DNA of 64,000 bases from JBCCMA01 sp045107005 (GTDB taxonomy: Bacteria; Pseudomonadota; Gammaproteobacteria; Steroidobacterales; JBCCMA01), in assembly GCA_045107005.1 (NCBI GenBank), contig JBGCFP010000026.1, positions 1-64,000 on the forward strand. Reading direction: 5' to 3'. Made by a program: the position numbers and the translations under genes. Shown piece by piece: positions 1 to 7,948 of the stretch. The stretch's first letter is position 1. Each line of letters begins with the position of its first letter. The notes beneath the pieces were generated by a model. The model was given only the letters and a program-made list of their open reading frames with translations, did no database searches and was not told where the DNA came from.

Positions 1-428
1 CCGCCAACGGCAAACCAGTCGGTCAGGTCCAGCGTGATTGAATCAGCAGTGAACGAGACGTTCGCCATCGTCACTTCTGGAATCGTGCTGGCCAGCGTCA
101 CACCACCGATACCTGCACCGAAGTCCAGGTCGCTGAAGGTCAGCATGGCGAATTCGCCCAGCGACGTGTCAAACGCCATTGAGATCGTGGTGGCGTCGAT
201 GTCGATCGACTCACTCGGGAACAGGAAAGCACCCCAGTTCGTTGAAGCGTCGCCACCCTGCAATTCAACGCCAGGACCAACCAGCACGCCGGTATCGAGC
301 ACTGAAAGGCCACCGGTCAATTCAACGTCGATGGTGTCGCCGATTAAGGTCGAAGCGCTCGCGCTCGCCGTGGTCCATGCGCATGCGCCAAGGATAGCGA
401 TGGCGCAGGTTTTGGATACAAATTTCAA
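1..428 (-). CDS. PEP-CTERM-like secreted protein, 3' end outside window
   Basis: Partial gene, 142 codons visible; its C-terminus, where a sorting signal would lie, is beyond the window. The start is TTG at 428, with a strong ribosome-binding site (GGGAG) six bases before it. The first ~24 residues (KFVSKTCAIAILGACAWTTA) form a Sec signal peptide. The mature part is Gly/Asp/Thr rich and matches the complete protein at 58716-59270: both begin TLIGD..D.E.TG and share a block SLGE.A.LTFS.LDFG.GI. That paralogue has a PEP-CTERM-like tail, so this one probably does too. The role is unknown; such proteins are normally exported and processed by an exosortase, none of which is in this window. Confidence 0.7.
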   Translation of the reverse strand, partial: MKFVSKTCAIAILGACAWTTASASASTLIGDTIDVELTGGLSVLDTGVLVGPGVELQGGDASTNWGAFLFPSESIDIDATTISMAFDTSLGEFAMLTFSDLDFGAGIGGVTLASTIPEVTMANVSFTADSITLDLTDWFAVG

Positions 429-450
429 TGTATTCTCCCTCTAAAATATC

Positions 451-465
451 TCAGCCTGAGGCTGA
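451..465 (-). promoter_or_regulatory. 15-base perfect inverted repeat upstream of secreted-protein gene
   Basis: TCAGCCTGAGGCTGA reads the same on both strands apart from its centre. It ends 22 bases before the TTG start of the gene at 1-428, so it lies in the leader or over the promoter. It could be an operator or a short mRNA hairpin; no T run follows, so a terminator is unlikely. Confidence 0.35.
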
Positions 466-728
466 ATCGTTTGTTGTATATCGTTCTGCCTAAACAGTTT
501 ACATGGCGAGCGTTCATTGTCACGCACTGTATCGACCCTTGTGCGAGCAACGGCGCAAATCAGCCCCAAGTGGGTGCGATGCACCCAATTATGTCGGATT
601 CGATGTGCCCAACCGGTGCCAAACGCCTATTTGGCGTGGCCGGCCGGCACAGCCAACAAGCCCACCGCGCGATTGGCGCGCCAACAAACCGCGTCTGCCC
701 GCTTTTGCATTGCAGCAAAGCGGTCCGC
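466..728. other. intergenic stretch, nothing recognised
   Basis: Together with 429-465 this is 300 bases between two minus-strand genes. It should hold the promoter of the gene at 1-428 and the 3' end signals of the DUF3187 gene. I see no convincing tRNA, terminator hairpin or small gene; reading frames through it have no ribosome-binding site and no recognisable protein. Confidence 0.4.
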
Positions 729-1697
729 TTAGCGTCGGGCGACATTGATGTGGAAAACAACGTCAGGCACGGTGCGCGGCGCGATGTCCTCGATCAACGC
801 CAGCTGCAGCCACCAGCGACGGCTCAGTCGCACATCGCCGCCCAACGTCAGCGCCGCCGCCTCACGTAACCCACGCAACTCGCTGTCGTAGTAAGCGCTA
901 TGAACGTCGAGTTGGCCACGCAACACAATCGACGGTCGCAGCGCCCACTGCGCGCCAGCGTAAGCGCTGGCCACGAACGGTCGATGAATCGATGACAAGA
1001 CGTCAGACCCGTCGTGCCACTGGGCGCCGACACCGCCAAACCACTGACCGGCACCGCCCCACCACACTCGATTCAGCGCGCCGTGCACAGATCCGCCAAC
1101 GCCAACCGTGCCGCTGCCGTGCAAACGTTCGCTGCGCCCGGTGGGCAGTTTCAGATGCACGCGCCAGGCCAACTGTCGACCGTCACCCTGGACCAGAGCT
1201 CTGCCGGCGTGCAGCGACACGTCGCCCAAGCCTTTGCTGGTGCCACGAACATCCAGCGCGGAACCGTCGTTGCGTCGGTAGGCGTAAACCAGTGCGTCCT
1301 GTGCAAGATCGGGTCGGTCGCCTTCTGGAAAATTGAACAGCTCGTGAAACCCGTCGATAAAACCGTCGAGCACGCCGCCGGACTGATACAACAGCGGCAC
1401 ATCAACGCCGATGCGCCAGCCGCCGGTGTGCCACGCCCAGCGACCGGTGACGCCGACGGTTTCGCCATCCAGCACCAGACGCTCGCCACTTTTGGCCGAC
1501 ACGGTCGCCGAAGACGACCAGTCAGTGGCCACGGAAAACGATGTCGTTGCGCTTGGCTCGAACGCAGCCGACGTTGGCGCAGGCGGCGCGAAGATCCGCG
1601 CGACCGGGTAGCGATCCGTAACCACAAACGGATCGGCAGCACAGCACACGGCGCTCGCCGCGAGCGCTGCGGCGATGATCAGTCGCGAGACCGCCAC
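729..1697 (-). CDS. DUF3187 family exported protein
   Basis: About 322 residues with an N-terminal signal peptide (AVSRLIIAAALAASAVCCAADP). The remainder is rich in alternating aromatic/hydrophobic strands (GRWAWHTGGWRIGVDVPLLYQSGG, LALIEDIAPRTVPDVVFHINV) and looks like the DUF3187 family, predicted to form an outer-membrane beta barrel. GTG at 1697 is preferred because it begins right after the stop of the upstream M20 gene and directly starts the signal peptide; a TTG at 1724 would add nine residues and overlap that gene. The tight junction suggests co-transcription with the M20 gene. Function unknown. Confidence 0.7.
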   Translation of the reverse strand: MAVSRLIIAAALAASAVCCAADPFVVTDRYPVARIFAPPAPTSAAFEPSATTSFSVATDWSSSATVSAKSGERLVLDGETVGVTGRWAWHTGGWRIGVDVPLLYQSGGVLDGFIDGFHELFNFPEGDRPDLAQDALVYAYRRNDGSALDVRGTSKGLGDVSLHAGRALVQGDGRQLAWRVHLKLPTGRSERLHGSGTVGVGGSVHGALNRVWWGGAGQWFGGVGAQWHDGSDVLSSIHRPFVASAYAGAQWALRPSIVLRGQLDVHSAYYDSELRGLREAAALTLGGDVRLSRRWWLQLALIEDIAPRTVPDVVFHINVARR

Positions 1698-1698
1698 G

Positions 1699-3048
1699 TT
1701 AAAAATCGCTGGTGACCGCCACAAGCGTCAGCAGTACCGCTTGCGTCGCCAAATGGGTGTCGCGATCTTCCCAGGATTCATCCAGTGAGTGAGCGCGCTT
1801 TGAAACGCCGCCGCGACTCATGGTCACCGCCGGGATGCCCAGTGACATAGGGACGTTCGCATCGGTGGACGACGCGACAAACGTGGGCTCAATGCCCACT
1901 TCGCGCAGCGCCGCGGCGGCGTACTGCACCAGCGGGGCCGAGCGATCCACACCGCCGGCCGGGCGCTCGCCGATGGGTTTGAGTTCCAGGGTCAATACCC
2001 CATCGTTACCACCGGACTCGTTTTGCTGCGATAGCGTCTCGCGCATGGCGGTCTTGAACGTCTGCGTCAGCGCTTCGAGACGTCCAGCGTCAACGCTGCG
2101 CATGTCGACTTCCATCCACGATTCGAACGCAATGGAATTGACGGACGTACCGCCGCCAATGCGCCCAACATTAAATGAGGTGCGCGGACCGTTTGCCACC
2201 AGCGGCTTGGCCCGCTCAACAAACAGCTTGATGGCGGTGCCCAACGCGTGATGCGGGCTGACCAGACCAAAATCACCCCAGGAATGACCACCCGGACCGC
2301 CGAAGGTCACGCGGAAACGATTGGAACCCACCGCATCGGTAACAAGACGCCCGGCATTGCCACCGTCAATCGCAATCATCGCGTCGATGGGCGGCGCCCC
2401 CTCACGAAACAGATGTCGCGCGCCACGCAGATCGCCCAAGCCCTCTTCGCCAACGTTGCCGACCAGCCAGATATCGGAATCGGTCTGCAGCTCTGTTGCG
2501 ACAAACGCGCGCGCCAGTTCCAGCAGCAAAACCAATCCGCGGGTGTTATCGCCGATGCCCGGTGCGCGGTAAAGATTGCCGTCGACTTTGACTCGCACAT
2601 CGGTGTCCGCCGGGAAGACGGTATCGAGATGCGCCAGCACGGCGACGACACCCGACCCGCGACCACCGCGTCGCACGCTAATCACATTGCCGACTTCATC
2701 GGTGTGCACCGGGCCAAAGCCCGTGCCTTCCAACATTTTCGCAAACAAGACACCGCGCTGCGCTTCGCCAAACGGCGGCGCCGGCGTCTCGTTCAATTTA
2801 ATCAATTCGCCAAGCCCCGCTTCACGATGGGCCTCGATATGCGCGAGCGCTTGCGCAACTTTGGCGCGCGACGTGACCTCGGCGAGACTCAGCGTTTGCG
2901 GTGCAACCACGTCAATCTGTGGCTGGGACGACGCAGGGGCACAGCCGACCACCATCAACACGGCCAGAACCAACGTTGTCCAGCGGCAGGCCATGGGCAG
3001 CGCGGGAACGTCAAATCGGTTCAGAGCGTCAGCGGAAAATCGGACCAT
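1699..3048 (-). CDS. M20-family metallopeptidase, lipoprotein
   Basis: A peptidase of the M20 (tripeptide aminopeptidase/carboxypeptidase) family, predicted to sit on a membrane as a lipoprotein (lipobox VVGC near residue 36). Zinc-site motifs are visible: AHLDTVFP with the first His and Asp, GDNTRG with the bridging Asp, and GEEGLGD with the catalytic and zinc-binding Glu pair. A dimerisation domain with GGPGGHSWGD follows. The ATG at 3048 has a GAGG ribosome-binding site; an ATG at 2994 would give a shorter, more typical signal peptide (MACRWTTLVLAVLMVVGC), so the start is uncertain. The DUF3187 gene follows with no gap. Substrate is not known; peptide scavenging is likely. Confidence 0.82.
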   Translation of the reverse strand: MVRFSADALNRFDVPALPMACRWTTLVLAVLMVVGCAPASSQPQIDVVAPQTLSLAEVTSRAKVAQALAHIEAHREAGLGELIKLNETPAPPFGEAQRGVLFAKMLEGTGFGPVHTDEVGNVISVRRGGRGSGVVAVLAHLDTVFPADTDVRVKVDGNLYRAPGIGDNTRGLVLLLELARAFVATELQTDSDIWLVGNVGEEGLGDLRGARHLFREGAPPIDAMIAIDGGNAGRLVTDAVGSNRFRVTFGGPGGHSWGDFGLVSPHHALGTAIKLFVERAKPLVANGPRTSFNVGRIGGGTSVNSIAFESWMEVDMRSVDAGRLEALTQTFKTAMRETLSQQNESGGNDGVLTLELKPIGERPAGGVDRSAPLVQYAAAALREVGIEPTFVASSTDANVPMSLGIPAVTMSRGGVSKRAHSLDESWEDRDTHLATQAVLLTLVAVTSDF

Positions 3049-3337
3049 GTATATCCCTCAAAAGGTCTCCCTACCCCGGGTGCGGCGCCAGGGCAACAGT
3101 TGCAAGCATAGCGCTATGGCGAGCAGTATAAATCCCACCAGTACGTTGAGTCAGTTATTCGCCGCACTAATTGGCAATTTCGCGATCCGGCGAGCTGGCG
3201 ATTGAGCAACCCCAAACAGCACTTTCAAGGACGATTGGCGCTCACGGTCTCAGGCTATGTACCGCGACCGGGCACCACGGCATTTTGACCAGCTGGATGT
3301 ATCGCATCCGGCACCGAAGACTTTTGGGGAGATCACC
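3049..3337. promoter_or_regulatory. divergent intergenic region with 12-base palindrome
   Basis: This 289-base region separates the minus-strand M20 gene from the plus-strand DUF1800 gene and must hold promoters for both. It contains the perfect palindrome CATAGCGCTATG at 3107-3118 and an A/T-rich TATAAA at 3127 on the plus strand; no clear -35 box accompanies it. Nothing coding is supported. Confidence 0.3.
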
Positions 3338-5326
3338 ATGATTGGGACCTTTTTGCGCACGGCATCCGTGCCTTCGCTGCTGCTGATGCTCTGCATTACG
3401 CACACTGCGATGGCCATCGACAGCGATGGCGACGGCATCGATAACACCGCCGACAACTGTCAGCTCTTGAACAACGTTGACCAACGTGACACTGACGGTG
3501 ACGGCTTCGGCAACCTGTGCGACGCCGATTTCAATAACGACGGCGTCGTCAACGTTGTCGACCTGGGCCTCTTGCGCACCGTGTTTTTCAGCACACGCCC
3601 GCACGTCAATCCACTGGCCGAACACGCCGACATGAACGGCGACGCAACGGTCAATATCCCGGATCTGGGCTTGCTGCGCTCGGGCTTTGGCTTGCCGCCG
3701 GGCCCCGCCGCCGACCAGGCCATATCCGCCGATGAGGCCGCCCGCTTCCTGACCCAAGCCACCTACGGCGCCACGCAGGAAGAAATTGATCAGCTCGTTG
3801 CGCTGGGGGATTACGACGCGTGGATCACCGCGCAAATGGCCGAACCGATGTCACTGCACAATCCGTTGTCGTGGGATTTGGCGACGCGCATGTGCTTCGA
3901 TGTGAATGTGAACGACGCCTGGTACTCCGACGCACGCATTTCGGCGTGGTGGGAAATCGCTCTGCTGCGCGACGATCAGTTGCGCCAGCGCATGGCCTTC
4001 GCGCTAAGCCAGATTCTGGTCGTGGCAACCTCGGGCGAGAAGCTGGTTAACTCGCAGTTCGCGATGGCCGACTACTACGACATGCTGGTGGAGAACGCGT
4101 TCGGCAACTATCGCGATCTGCTTGAAGACATGACCAAGCACACGATCATGGGCATCTATCTCGGTCACGTGCGCAATCAGCGCGCGCAACCTGAGCTCAG
4201 CATTCGCCCCGACGAAAATTTCGCGCGCGAAATGATGCAGCTGTTCACCATCGGCGTGCAGATGCTGAACCTCGACGGCACCGCCCAGCTCGACGGCAAC
4301 AGCAACCCGATCCCCACATACAATCAGGCCGACATCGAAGAATTTGCGCGTGTCTACACCGGCTGGAACTACGCCGGCATCAGTTGGACGCAGTGGTGGG
4401 GCATTGCTGATCGCACGGCACCGATGGAGCCGGTTGAGCAATATCATGACGACGATCCCAAAACGCTGTTTGGCGTGGACGTGCCGGGCGGCCAGACGGC
4501 ACAACAGGATCTCGACGCGGCCATCGACATCTTGTTCAACCATCCGAACGTCGGTCCATTTCTCGCATCGCGCTTGATTCAGCGGCTGACGACGTCCAAC
4601 CCCAGCGCCGGCTACATTGCGCGTGTTGCGACGACTTTTAACGACAACGGTCAGGGCGTACGCGGTGATCTCGCCGCGGTGGTACGCACGATTCTTCTTG
4701 ATCCCGAAGCGCGAGACGGGCACGTCTTTATCCCGGACCGCTTTGGCAAACTGCGTGAACCTCTGCTGCGTCTGAGCCACGTACGCCGCACGTTCGACAT
4801 GATCGTGCCGCAACGTACCGGCTACATTTACGACAACTCGCAGCAGTGCGGTCAACCTGCGTGGGGCTTCTATCGCAGCATCTTTGGCAACTTCGCCAAC
4901 GAGCTGGGACAGTCGCCGCAGGGTTCACCGTCGGTGTTCAATTTCTACCTGCCTGACTATGCACCGCCCGGGTTCATTCGCGACGAGGGCCTCGTGGCGC
5001 CGGAGTTCCAGATCTTCAACGCCAACACGATGCAGACCTCATCGCAGGCGATCTCGTGGGAAATCTGGAACGAAGATCAGTGGGGCGAAGGCTGGCCGAA
5101 GATCGACGTGTCCACGGAAGCCGCCCTGGCCGACGACCCGGACGCGCTGCTCAACCACCTCGACCTGTTGATGCTGTCGGGCCAAATGAGTACCGGGGTG
5201 CGCAATCGTATTCGTGATCATCTGACCACCGACGTGTTTCCAGACGGTGCAGAGGGGCGCAATGTCAAAGCGCGCGACGCGATTATGTTGATCGCCAATA
5301 CCCCCGAATACCTCATCCAGAAGTAG
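3338..5326 (+). CDS. DUF1800 protein with thrombospondin type 3 and dockerin-like repeats
   Basis: A secreted 662-residue protein. ATG at 3338 is chosen because GGGGAG precedes it and a signal peptide (IGTFLRTASVPSLLLMLCIT) starts there. Residues ~27-60 form a thrombospondin type 3 calcium repeat (DSDGDGIDNTADNCQ, then DTDGDGFGNLCD). Two dockerin-like loops follow (DFNNDGVVNVVDLGLLR and DMNGDATVNIPDLGLLR), then the DUF1800 domain, recognisable by RFLTQATYGAT and NFAREMMQLFTIG. DUF1800 has no established activity. The next gene starts 10 bases downstream and encodes DUF1501, the usual partner, so the two are an operon closed by the hairpin at 6740. Calcium binding through the repeats is inferred from motif spacing. 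Confidence 0.88.
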   Translation: MIGTFLRTASVPSLLLMLCITHTAMAIDSDGDGIDNTADNCQLLNNVDQRDTDGDGFGNLCDADFNNDGVVNVVDLGLLRTVFFSTRPHVNPLAEHADMNGDATVNIPDLGLLRSGFGLPPGPAADQAISADEAARFLTQATYGATQEEIDQLVALGDYDAWITAQMAEPMSLHNPLSWDLATRMCFDVNVNDAWYSDARISAWWEIALLRDDQLRQRMAFALSQILVVATSGEKLVNSQFAMADYYDMLVENAFGNYRDLLEDMTKHTIMGIYLGHVRNQRAQPELSIRPDENFAREMMQLFTIGVQMLNLDGTAQLDGNSNPIPTYNQADIEEFARVYTGWNYAGISWTQWWGIADRTAPMEPVEQYHDDDPKTLFGVDVPGGQTAQQDLDAAIDILFNHPNVGPFLASRLIQRLTTSNPSAGYIARVATTFNDNGQGVRGDLAAVVRTILLDPEARDGHVFIPDRFGKLREPLLRLSHVRRTFDMIVPQRTGYIYDNSQQCGQPAWGFYRSIFGNFANELGQSPQGSPSVFNFYLPDYAPPGFIRDEGLVAPEFQIFNANTMQTSSQAISWEIWNEDQWGEGWPKIDVSTEAALADDPDALLNHLDLLMLSGQMSTGVRNRIRDHLTTDVFPDGAEGRNVKARDAIMLIANTPEYLIQK

Positions 5327-5335
5327 GAGATGAAA

Positions 5336-6727
5336 ATGAATACGAAAAAGACACTTTCTCGTCGCCGGTTTCTGGAAAGACTGGCGGTCACGGCTGTCGG
5401 TTCCGGAGCAATTGCGACTCAGGGCAAACTCGGACTGATGCAGTCGGCGCTCGCGGCTACCGGGGACTACAGCAACCTGACCGACTACAAGTCGCTGGTC
5501 TGTGTGTTTCTGTTTGGCGGTAACGATTCGTTTAATACGATCGTGCCGACCAACGACGGGCCGTACGCGCAGTACCAAAACCTGCGTGGCGCGATGGCAC
5601 TGCCGCAGAACTCGCTGCTCGGACTCAACGGCAGCAACTACGGTTTTCACCCGACCATGGGTGGACTGCAAAACATGTACAACACGGGCAAGCTTGCCGT
5701 GGTGGGCAACGTCGGCACTTTGTTCGAACCGACCGATCGCGAGTCGTATCAGAACGGCACGGCGTTACTGCCGCCCGATTTGTTCTCGCACAACGATCAA
5801 CAGGAAATCTGGCAAACCGCGCGCGCGCCGCTGTCCGGCATCACGCAGCCCGGCTGGGGCGGACGCATGGCCGATCTGCTGGGTGAAGCCAATTCGAACC
5901 CTTACGTGCCGCCGACCATTACCATGGCCGGTAACAACAACTTCCAGGCGGGCGTGAATGCGCTGCCCTTCAGCATGAACGCGTTTAGTGGTGTGGAAGA
6001 GTTTCGCTTTCTGTCCAACAGCGGCTGGCCGCCGTGGGAAGCCAGTCGTTCAGAAACCTGGAGCGAGATTCTCAGCGCACCTTACAACCACGCGCTGGAG
6101 CGGCAGGCGGCAGAAGGGCTGGCGACGGCAAAACTGCAGATTGCCGAGCTCAACGACACGTTGGATCAGGCGCCGGCAATTGTCACCGAGTATCCCGAGG
6201 ACAGCTACATCGCCGCGCAGTTGCGCATGGTCGCGCGCGTCATCTCGATTCGCGAACAGCTCGGTATGAAACGGCAGATCTTCTTTGTCGGTTTTGGCAG
6301 TTTCGACTTCCACGGCTCGCAGCTCAACGAACAGGCCGCGAAGCTGCAGGAACTGAGCGGTGCCATGAGTGCGTTCCAGGCCAACATGGACGAGCTGAGT
6401 CTTGGCGATACCGTGACGGCGTTTACCTCATCCGACTTCGGGCGCACGCTCAGCGTCAACGGCGACGGTACTGACCACGGCTGGGGCAACGCGGCTATGG
6501 TGATGGGCGGTGCCGTGAACGGCGGCGCCATTTACGGCTCACCGCCGTCGCTCGACATTGGCGGTCCGCAGGACACCGATAACGCGGGTCGCATGATTCC
6601 GGAGTATTCGCTTGGGCAGTACGGGGCGACGCTCGCGCGTTGGATGGGCATTGAGGACAGTGACCTCGGTGACATCTTCCCTTACCTGAACAACTTCGGG
6701 AGCACCGACATCGGGTTTATGGGTTAG
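5336..6727 (+). CDS. DUF1501 protein, Tat-exported
   Basis: A 463-residue protein with a twin-arginine signal (LSRRRFLERLAVTAVGSG), so it is probably folded, and perhaps metal-loaded, before export. The family pattern is clear: CVFLFGGNDSFNTIVP near the N-terminus, FGSFDFHGSQ midway and FTSSDFGRTL...DHGWG near the end. DUF1501 proteins are related to the alkaline phosphatase/sulfatase fold, but no reaction is established. ATG at 5336 is preferred to the one at 5330 because AGGAG then sits six bases upstream. It forms an operon with the DUF1800 gene. Confidence 0.88.
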   Translation: MNTKKTLSRRRFLERLAVTAVGSGAIATQGKLGLMQSALAATGDYSNLTDYKSLVCVFLFGGNDSFNTIVPTNDGPYAQYQNLRGAMALPQNSLLGLNGSNYGFHPTMGGLQNMYNTGKLAVVGNVGTLFEPTDRESYQNGTALLPPDLFSHNDQQEIWQTARAPLSGITQPGWGGRMADLLGEANSNPYVPPTITMAGNNNFQAGVNALPFSMNAFSGVEEFRFLSNSGWPPWEASRSETWSEILSAPYNHALERQAAEGLATAKLQIAELNDTLDQAPAIVTEYPEDSYIAAQLRMVARVISIREQLGMKRQIFFVGFGSFDFHGSQLNEQAAKLQELSGAMSAFQANMDELSLGDTVTAFTSSDFGRTLSVNGDGTDHGWGNAAMVMGGAVNGGAIYGSPPSLDIGGPQDTDNAGRMIPEYSLGQYGATLARWMGIEDSDLGDIFPYLNNFGSTDIGFMG

Positions 6728-6739
6728 TACCCTGCCACG

Positions 6740-6771
6740 CCGGCGAGCGGCAATGATTTGCCGCTCGCCGG
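6740..6771 (+). terminator. strong hairpin after the DUF1800-DUF1501 operon
   Basis: A perfect 14-base-pair stem (CCGGCGAGCGGCAA paired with its complement) with loop TGAT, 13 bases after the DUF1501 stop. No T run follows, so it may act as a Rho-assisted terminator or an mRNA-stabilising element rather than a classic intrinsic terminator. Confidence 0.6.
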
Positions 6772-6909
6772 TTACCTGCCGCCGGTTTTTGACCCATTGG
6801 CCCGAATGTTCCGGGCGTATTCGAGCGTGGCACAAATCTTGCTCCTCTAACTCCTGCCCACACAGTGACGTGTGGGAATTCGATGATCATCGACACAAGG
6901 AGTAACCAT

Positions 6910-7848
6910 ATGAACCCAACTGCAACCGCGCAGCCGCTCGGAGCGGTCTCGGCAGTGCAAAAGGCGCCCATGACGCCCGTTGCCGCGCCGTCGTCGTCCG
7001 ATCCGCCGCGTGCCGCAACCCCGGTTTACGGGGCGAAACCCAACGCCGATAGCGTCACGATCAGTGATGCGGCAAGGCTGGCGGTTTCTGATGATCCACC
7101 GCGTGCGCAAGCACCGCCAGATCGGATCGGTGCACTGACGCCTGACGCCGAGATGACGCGTGCCGAGCAAATCATGGCGGATCTTAAATCCAGCTTTTTC
7201 ACCAGCGCAGGCGAAGAGGGCTTCGATACGAAACTCGACTTCAACAAAGACGGTGTGATTAACGCTGGAGATCTTGGCATCTTCCGCGAGAAGATGGCGG
7301 GTCGGACCATGCCAGACGAGAGCGGGGCTTCGGCACCAACAGCACCGCCGACGCTCAACAGCATCCGTGATTCATTCTTTACCCAGAAGGGTGAGGAAGG
7401 TTTTGATGCGTCGGCCGATCTCAACGGTGACGGCGTCGTCAACGCTCAGGATCTTGGCTTGTACAAGCAGGCGCTGGCAGAAAGCGCGCAGCCTGTGCAA
7501 CCGGTTCCAGCCGAGCTCAACAGCACCGGGGTCGATGCGGCCAATCCGGCGACGTTGAACACGACGGAGTCGGTCGACACGGCAACGCCGGGTAGCGTGA
7601 TTGTGGATGAAGGCACACTGAGCAGCCCTACGGCGCTGAGTGTGACGATTCCCGACGTCACGGCAACGGCCAGTGAAGCGGGCACAACACAGTCCGCCGA
7701 CCCAGCCGCCGCACGACTGAATCTGCTCGATCAACTGCGCGAGGCACTTTTCGCGCGCGGTGAGGATCGCCCTGATTCGAGCCCGGGCGGCGCCCGAAAC
7801 GGCATTTCCAACGTCGGAGATTTCATCTCCATTCGGGAGAGCGTCTAA
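6910..7848 (+). CDS. dockerin-repeat protein without a Sec signal, FlgM-like N-terminus
   Basis: 312 residues, ATG at 6910 with AAGGAG ribosome-binding site. No signal peptide or membrane segment. The N-terminus is Pro/Ala/Ser rich and unstructured, with the phrase DSVTISDAARLAV near residue 48, resembling the SVTLSDA phrase of the anti-sigma factor FlgM. Two near-identical modules follow: FFTSAGEEGFDTKLDFNKDG and, 55 residues on, FFTQKGEEGFDASADLNGDG, each continuing into VxNAxDLG, an EF-hand-like calcium loop of dockerin type. A third, decayed copy ends the protein (LFARGEDRPDSS...GISNVGDFISIRESV). The dockerin loops match those of the DUF1800 protein upstream. It has its own terminator. 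Function unknown. Confidence 0.75.
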   Translation: MNPTATAQPLGAVSAVQKAPMTPVAAPSSSDPPRAATPVYGAKPNADSVTISDAARLAVSDDPPRAQAPPDRIGALTPDAEMTRAEQIMADLKSSFFTSAGEEGFDTKLDFNKDGVINAGDLGIFREKMAGRTMPDESGASAPTAPPTLNSIRDSFFTQKGEEGFDASADLNGDGVVNAQDLGLYKQALAESAQPVQPVPAELNSTGVDAANPATLNTTESVDTATPGSVIVDEGTLSSPTALSVTIPDVTATASEAGTTQSADPAAARLNLLDQLREALFARGEDRPDSSPGGARNGISNVGDFISIRESV

Positions 7849-7864
7849 CGACGTTTGATCTGCG

Positions 7865-7896
7865 CCCTGCCCGATTTCCTGTCGGGCAGGGTTTTT
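7865..7896 (+). terminator. intrinsic terminator
   Basis: Ten-base-pair stem CCCTGCCCGA/TCGGGCAGGG with a seven-base loop, followed by TTTTT, 16 bases after the stop of the dockerin-repeat gene. A textbook Rho-independent terminator. Confidence 0.92.
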
Positions 7897-7948
7897 CGGC
7901 ATGACCGGTTTCACACTTGTCCGCACCTCTCACTGGTATGCTAAAAGC

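Noticed and set aside
1014..1715. Plus-strand reading frames over the DUF3187 and M20 genes
   Set aside because: They run antisense to better-supported genes with signal peptides and family motifs; translations are Arg/Pro/His rich and have no ribosome-binding sites.
7917..7942. TTGTCC/TATGCT promoter for the M23 gene
   Set aside because: The spacer is only 14 bases, so the -35 assignment is not supported, though a leaderless start remains possible.
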